DNA from: CALZJC01 sp041574955
GTDB taxonomy: Bacteria; Acidobacteriota; Thermoanaerobaculia; Multivoradales; JAHEKO01
Length of the DNA stretch: 55,255 nucleotides
Direction of reading: 5' to 3'
Assembly (NCBI GenBank): GCA_041574955.1
Contig: JBFGNS010000006.1
Span: 1 to 55,255, forward strand
Below, one piece after another: positions 52,126-55,255 of this stretch. Every line of letters starts with the position of its first letter. The stretch's first letter is position 1. The translations under genes and the position numbers were made by a program. The notes under the pieces were generated by a model that ran no database searches, was not told the DNA's origin, and worked only from the letters and a program-made list of their open reading frames with translations.

Positions 52126-54349
52126 CGCAGCCGTTGCGGTCGCCGCCCTGCTGGCGGCCGGCCCGCTGTGGGCCGCGACGGCGCCGGCCGACGGCGCCGA
52201 GAGCGACGCGGCGCCGGCCGACGGCGCCGGCGCGCAGCCGGCGCGGGTTTTCGACCGCGTGCTGGTGACCGGCGGCCCCGAACGCGTCGCCGACACGCCG
52301 GGCTCGGCGCACTACCTGACGGCCGAGCGGCTGGAAGAGCAGCAGTACAGCGACATCCACCGCCTGCTGCGCGAGATTCCGGGCATCAACGTGCAGGAAG
52401 AGGAAGGCTACGGCCTGCGCCCGAACATCGGCATGCGCGGCTCCGGCGTCGATCGCAGCAGCAAGATCACCCTGCTCGAGGACGGCGTGCTCATCGCTCC
52501 CGCGCCCTACGCCGCTCCCGCCGCTTACTACTTCCCGACCACCGGGCGGATGGAGGCGGTCGAGGTGCGCAAGGGGTCGAGCGCCGTGCGCCAGGGTCCG
52601 TTCACCCTCGGGGGAGTGCTCAACCTGGTGTCGACGGCGATCCCCGCCGGCCGCGCCGGCCGTCTCAGCCTGTCGCTCGGCGACGACGGCAGCGGCCGGC
52701 TGCACGCCAACGCCGGTGGGTCGGGCGAGCGTTTTGGCTGGCTGCTCGAGACCTACCAGCTCGAAGGCGACGGCTTCAAGCGGCTCGACGGCGGCGGTGC
52801 TACCGGCGTCGAGCTGGCCGACTACCTGGCCAAGCTGCGCTGGAGCGGGGCGTCCGGCGGCCGTTGGCAGCAGACCGCGGAGCTCAAGCTGGGCCACACC
52901 GATCAGCTGGCCAACGAGACCTACCTCGGCCTCACCCTGGACGACTTCCGGCGCACGCCGCTGCGGCGCTACGCCGCCTCGGCCGCCGACTACCTGGACA
53001 GCGAGCACGATCAGCTCCAGCTGCGCTACCTGGTGCAGGCCAGCCGCCGGGTGGACGTGACGGCGACCCTCTACCGCAACCGGTTCGCGCGCAACTGGCA
53101 CAAGCTGCAGTCGGTGGAGGGCGTCGGGCTGAGCTCGGTGCTGGCCGAGCCCGGGCGGTTCCCCGACGAGCTGGCGGCGCTGCGCGGCGAGCGCGACCTC
53201 GCCGGCGGCGGGCTGGCGGTGCGCAACAACCGGCGCGACTACCTGTCGCGCGGTTTCGAGGCGGTGGTCGGCTTCGCCGCCGGCGACCGCATCGCGCACC
53301 GCCTGGAGCTCGGCCTGCGGCTGCACGAGGACGAGGAGGACCGCTTCCAGGAAGAGGACCAGTGGAACATCACCGGCGGGCGGATGAGCCTGCTCGAGCC
53401 GGGACGTCCGGGCAGCCAGGCCAACCGGGTGACCGGCGCCCGCGTGCGGGCGGTGTATCTGCAGGACGAGATCCGAGCCGGCCGCTGGAGCCTCGCGCCG
53501 GGCGTGCGCTACGAGCGCATCGAGTTCGAGCGCCTGGACTTCGCCGCCTCCGATCCCGACCGCCGGAGCCAGCCACGTGCGGTGCGCAACTCGGTCGACG
53601 TGCTCATACCGGGAGTCGGCCTGACCTACCGGCTGGGCCGGGGGTGGCAGCTGCTGGCCGGCGCCTACAAGGGCTTCGCGCCGCCCGGCGCCGGCCGCGA
53701 CGGCGCGACGCGCGCCGAGGAGAGCTTCAACCTCGAAGCCGGTTTCCGTTACCGCGGTCGGCAGCTGCGCGCCGAGCTGGTGGCGTTCCACAACGACTAC
53801 GACAACCTGCTCGGGCGCGACACCCTGTCGGCGGGCGGCAGCGGCTCGGGCGAGCTGTTCAACGGTGGCGCGGTCCTGGTGCAGGGGCTCGAGGCGTCGC
53901 TCGAGCGCACCTGGCGCGTCGGCCAGGCGGTGGTGCCGGTTCGGCTCACCTACACGCAGACCGAGGGCGAGTTCCTGACCTCGTTCAGCTCGCAGTTCGC
54001 CGACTGGGGTCCGCGGGTGACCGCCGGCGATCGGCTGCCCTACCTGCCCGCGCACCAGCTGCTGCTGTCCGGCGGCCTGAGCCGGGGAGCGTGGGGTGCT
54101 CATCTGAGCCTGAGCTACGCCAGCGCGATGCGCACCGAGCCCGGCCGAGGACCGCTGGTGGAAGCCAGCTCGACCGGCGAGCACGCGCTGGTCGACCTGT
54201 CGCTCGAGCGACGGCTTGGCGCCGACTGGCGGCTGTTCGCGCGCGTGCGCAACCTGGCCGACGAGACCTATGTGGTCGCGCTGCGGCCGGCGGGCGCCCG
54301 CCCGGGCCTGCCGCGAACCGTGATGGTGGGGGCGACGTGGCGTTTCTGA
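52115..54349 (+). CDS. TonB-dependent outer-membrane receptor (FecA-like)
   Basis: 744 residues from a GTG that overlaps the fur stop by 11 bases, with GGAGG upstream. A signal peptide ends near residue 21 (AGPLWAA). A TonB-box-like RVLVTGG follows, then the plug domain (about 55-170: LLREIPGINVQEEEGYGLRPNIGMRG, LLEDGVLIAPAPYAAPAAYYFP, VEVRKGSSAVRQGPFTLGGVLNL) and a 22-strand-sized barrel ending in Phe (ATWRF). The plug blocks match the ferric-dicitrate (FecA) branch. It imports an iron chelate across the outer membrane using TonB energy. No FecR/FecI regulators are present. Confidence 0.92.
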   Translation: MRRSAAVAVAALLAAGPLWAATAPADGAESDAAPADGAGAQPARVFDRVLVTGGPERVADTPGSAHYLTAERLEEQQYSDIHRLLREIPGINVQEEEGYGLRPNIGMRGSGVDRSSKITLLEDGVLIAPAPYAAPAAYYFPTTGRMEAVEVRKGSSAVRQGPFTLGGVLNLVSTAIPAGRAGRLSLSLGDDGSGRLHANAGGSGERFGWLLETYQLEGDGFKRLDGGGATGVELADYLAKLRWSGASGGRWQQTAELKLGHTDQLANETYLGLTLDDFRRTPLRRYAASAADYLDSEHDQLQLRYLVQASRRVDVTATLYRNRFARNWHKLQSVEGVGLSSVLAEPGRFPDELAALRGERDLAGGGLAVRNNRRDYLSRGFEAVVGFAAGDRIAHRLELGLRLHEDEEDRFQEEDQWNITGGRMSLLEPGRPGSQANRVTGARVRAVYLQDEIRAGRWSLAPGVRYERIEFERLDFAASDPDRRSQPRAVRNSVDVLIPGVGLTYRLGRGWQLLAGAYKGFAPPGAGRDGATRAEESFNLEAGFRYRGRQLRAELVAFHNDYDNLLGRDTLSAGGSGSGELFNGGAVLVQGLEASLERTWRVGQAVVPVRLTYTQTEGEFLTSFSSQFADWGPRVTAGDRLPYLPAHQLLLSGGLSRGAWGAHLSLSYASAMRTEPGRGPLVEASSTGEHALVDLSLERRLGADWRLFARVRNLADETYVVALRPAGARPGLPRTVMVGATWRF

Positions 54350-55255
54350 GCCGATCGGCGGCGGTCGCTCTGGCGCTGGTCGCGCTGGCCGGCTGCGGCG
54401 ACGGGGCGGGCGCGCCGCCGGCGGCCGACGCGCCAGCGGAGGCGTCGCGCCTGGTGGTCTACTCGGGCCGCAACGAGTCGCTCGTCGGGCCGCTGTTCGA
54501 GCGGCTCGAGCAGCGGCTCGGCATCGAGATCCGGGTGCGCTACGGCGGCACCGCCGAGCTGGCGGCGACGCTGATGGAGGAGGGTGAGGCGACCCCGGCC
54601 GATCTGTTCCTGTCGCAGGATGCGGGCGCTCTCGGGGCGCTGTCGGAGGCCGGGATGCTGGCGCCGCTGCCGGCCGAGCTGCTGGCTCGCGTGCCGCCCG
54701 AGCTCCGCTCGCCGGCCGGCGACTGGATCGGCCTGTCGGGACGGGTGCGTTGCGTGGTCTACAACACCACGGCGGTGCGCCCGGCCGATCTGCCGCAGGC
54801 GCTCGAGGAGGTCACCGCGCCGCGCTACCGCGGCCGCTTCGGCATCGCGCCCACCAACGCCTCGTTCCAGGCCCACATGGCGGTCCACCGGGCGGTGGCC
54901 GGTGCGGCGGCCAACGACCGACTGCTGGCCGGGCTGGCGGCCAACGAGCCGGCCCGCTACCCCAAGAACAGCGCCATCGTCGAGGCGGTGATCGCCGGCG
55001 AGATCGACTGGGGTCTGGTCATCCCCTACGATCTGCAGCGCGCCCTGAGCGAGGTGCCCGACGCGCCGGCGGCCAACTTCTTCATGCCGAGCGGCGAGGT
55101 GTCGAGCTTCGTCACCCTGGCGGGCGTCGCGGTGGTGTCGCCGTCGCCGGCCGCCACCGCGCTGGTCGGCGAGCTGCTGAGCGAGGCATCGCAGGCCTAC
55201 TTCGCCGAAGAGACCTTCGAGTACCCGCTGGTGGCCGGCGTGCCGGCGGCCGCCA
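54337..55255 (+). CDS. Periplasmic iron(III)-binding lipoprotein of an ABC importer, 3'-truncated
   Basis: 306 residues are visible; the gene runs off the window. A GTG overlapping the receptor gene by 13 bases starts a lipoprotein signal (LALVALAGC, Cys20). Matches to the FbpA/FutA/Idi family: LVVYSGRNESLVGPLFERLE (39-58), RYGGTAELAATLMEEG, ADLFLSQDAGALG, IAPTNASFQAH and YPKNSAIVEAVIAGEIDWGLV. The usual two-tyrosine motif NHYYL reads IPYDL at 229-233, leaving one Tyr, so iron coordination may differ. Permease and ATPase genes probably follow outside the window. Confidence 0.9.
   Translation, partial: MAFLSRSAAVALALVALAGCGDGAGAPPAADAPAEASRLVVYSGRNESLVGPLFERLEQRLGIEIRVRYGGTAELAATLMEEGEATPADLFLSQDAGALGALSEAGMLAPLPAELLARVPPELRSPAGDWIGLSGRVRCVVYNTTAVRPADLPQALEEVTAPRYRGRFGIAPTNASFQAHMAVHRAVAGAAANDRLLAGLAANEPARYPKNSAIVEAVIAGEIDWGLVIPYDLQRALSEVPDAPAANFFMPSGEVSSFVTLAGVAVVSPSPAATALVGELLSEASQAYFAEETFEYPLVAGVPAAA

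Overview
The window is a very GC-rich (roughly 70% or more by eye), densely packed bacterial chromosome segment with about 49 protein genes, no rRNA or tRNA gene that I can see, no phage or IS gene and no CRISPR array. The gene content (PknB-type kinase fused to TPRs, DUF4097, MltD-type lytic transglycosylase, outer-membrane receptor, sigma-54 promoter, many secreted proteins of unknown function) points to a didermic, heterotrophic bacterium. The phylum Acidobacteriota, perhaps near Thermoanaerobaculia, is my inference and is not proven by any single marker here.

Layout. 1-12.1 kb: an S9 peptidase end, an exported DJ-1/PfpI protein, a DUF4126-like membrane protein, a queF/deoxycytidylate deaminase pair, a lipoprotein hydrolase with a MATE exporter, a CNT nucleoside transporter, a DHH phosphoesterase, a secreted protein, a two-domain cyclase-family enzyme and yaaA. 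12.2-20.5 kb is transport-rich: a small DUF3311-like protein with a sodium:solute symporter, a slipin, an SLC12-like cation-chloride transporter, a secreted propeller-like protein and MgtE. 20.7-26.3 kb: a PilZ/coiled-coil/NTF2-like protein, an alpha/beta hydrolase and a PAS-GGDEF-EAL protein, possibly a local c-di-GMP theme. 26.4-35.8 kb: a nucleotidyltransferase, a cytochrome c, DUF4097, a hexapeptide acyltransferase, a LysM transglycosylase, then a tightly spaced trio of a secreted propeller, a secreted Ig-like protein and a lasso-B2-like transglutaminase. 35.8-43.7 kb: a four-gene minus-strand operon (NagX-like, SecA-like, ABC ATPase, ABC permease) divergent from a GH20 beta-hexosaminidase lipoprotein. 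43.8-49.7 kb: a secreted protein, a kinase-TPR, an RRM protein that appears to start at ATC, a small secreted protein behind a sigma-54 promoter with dyads, an unknown protein, a candidate minus-strand small RNA and an SDR. 49.8-55.3 kb: citrate synthase, a PGPGW-like membrane protein and an iron operon with overlapping genes (Fur, FecA-like receptor, periplasmic iron-binding lipoprotein) behind a perfect Fur-like palindrome.

How the parts relate. The clearest functional units are iron acquisition under Fur (51.6 kb to the end), GlcNAc-sugar handling (GH20 plus NagX-like protein) and queuosine synthesis (queF). The most unusual signals are the missing canonical start of the RRM gene, the sigma-54 promoter architecture at 47.3-47.45 kb, the SecA paralogue with a C-terminal hydrophobic anchor, the fused cyclase with one degenerate active site, and a palindromic intergenic repeat family at 7.2-7.45 kb. 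All functional calls come from reading translated motifs by eye; no database search was run.
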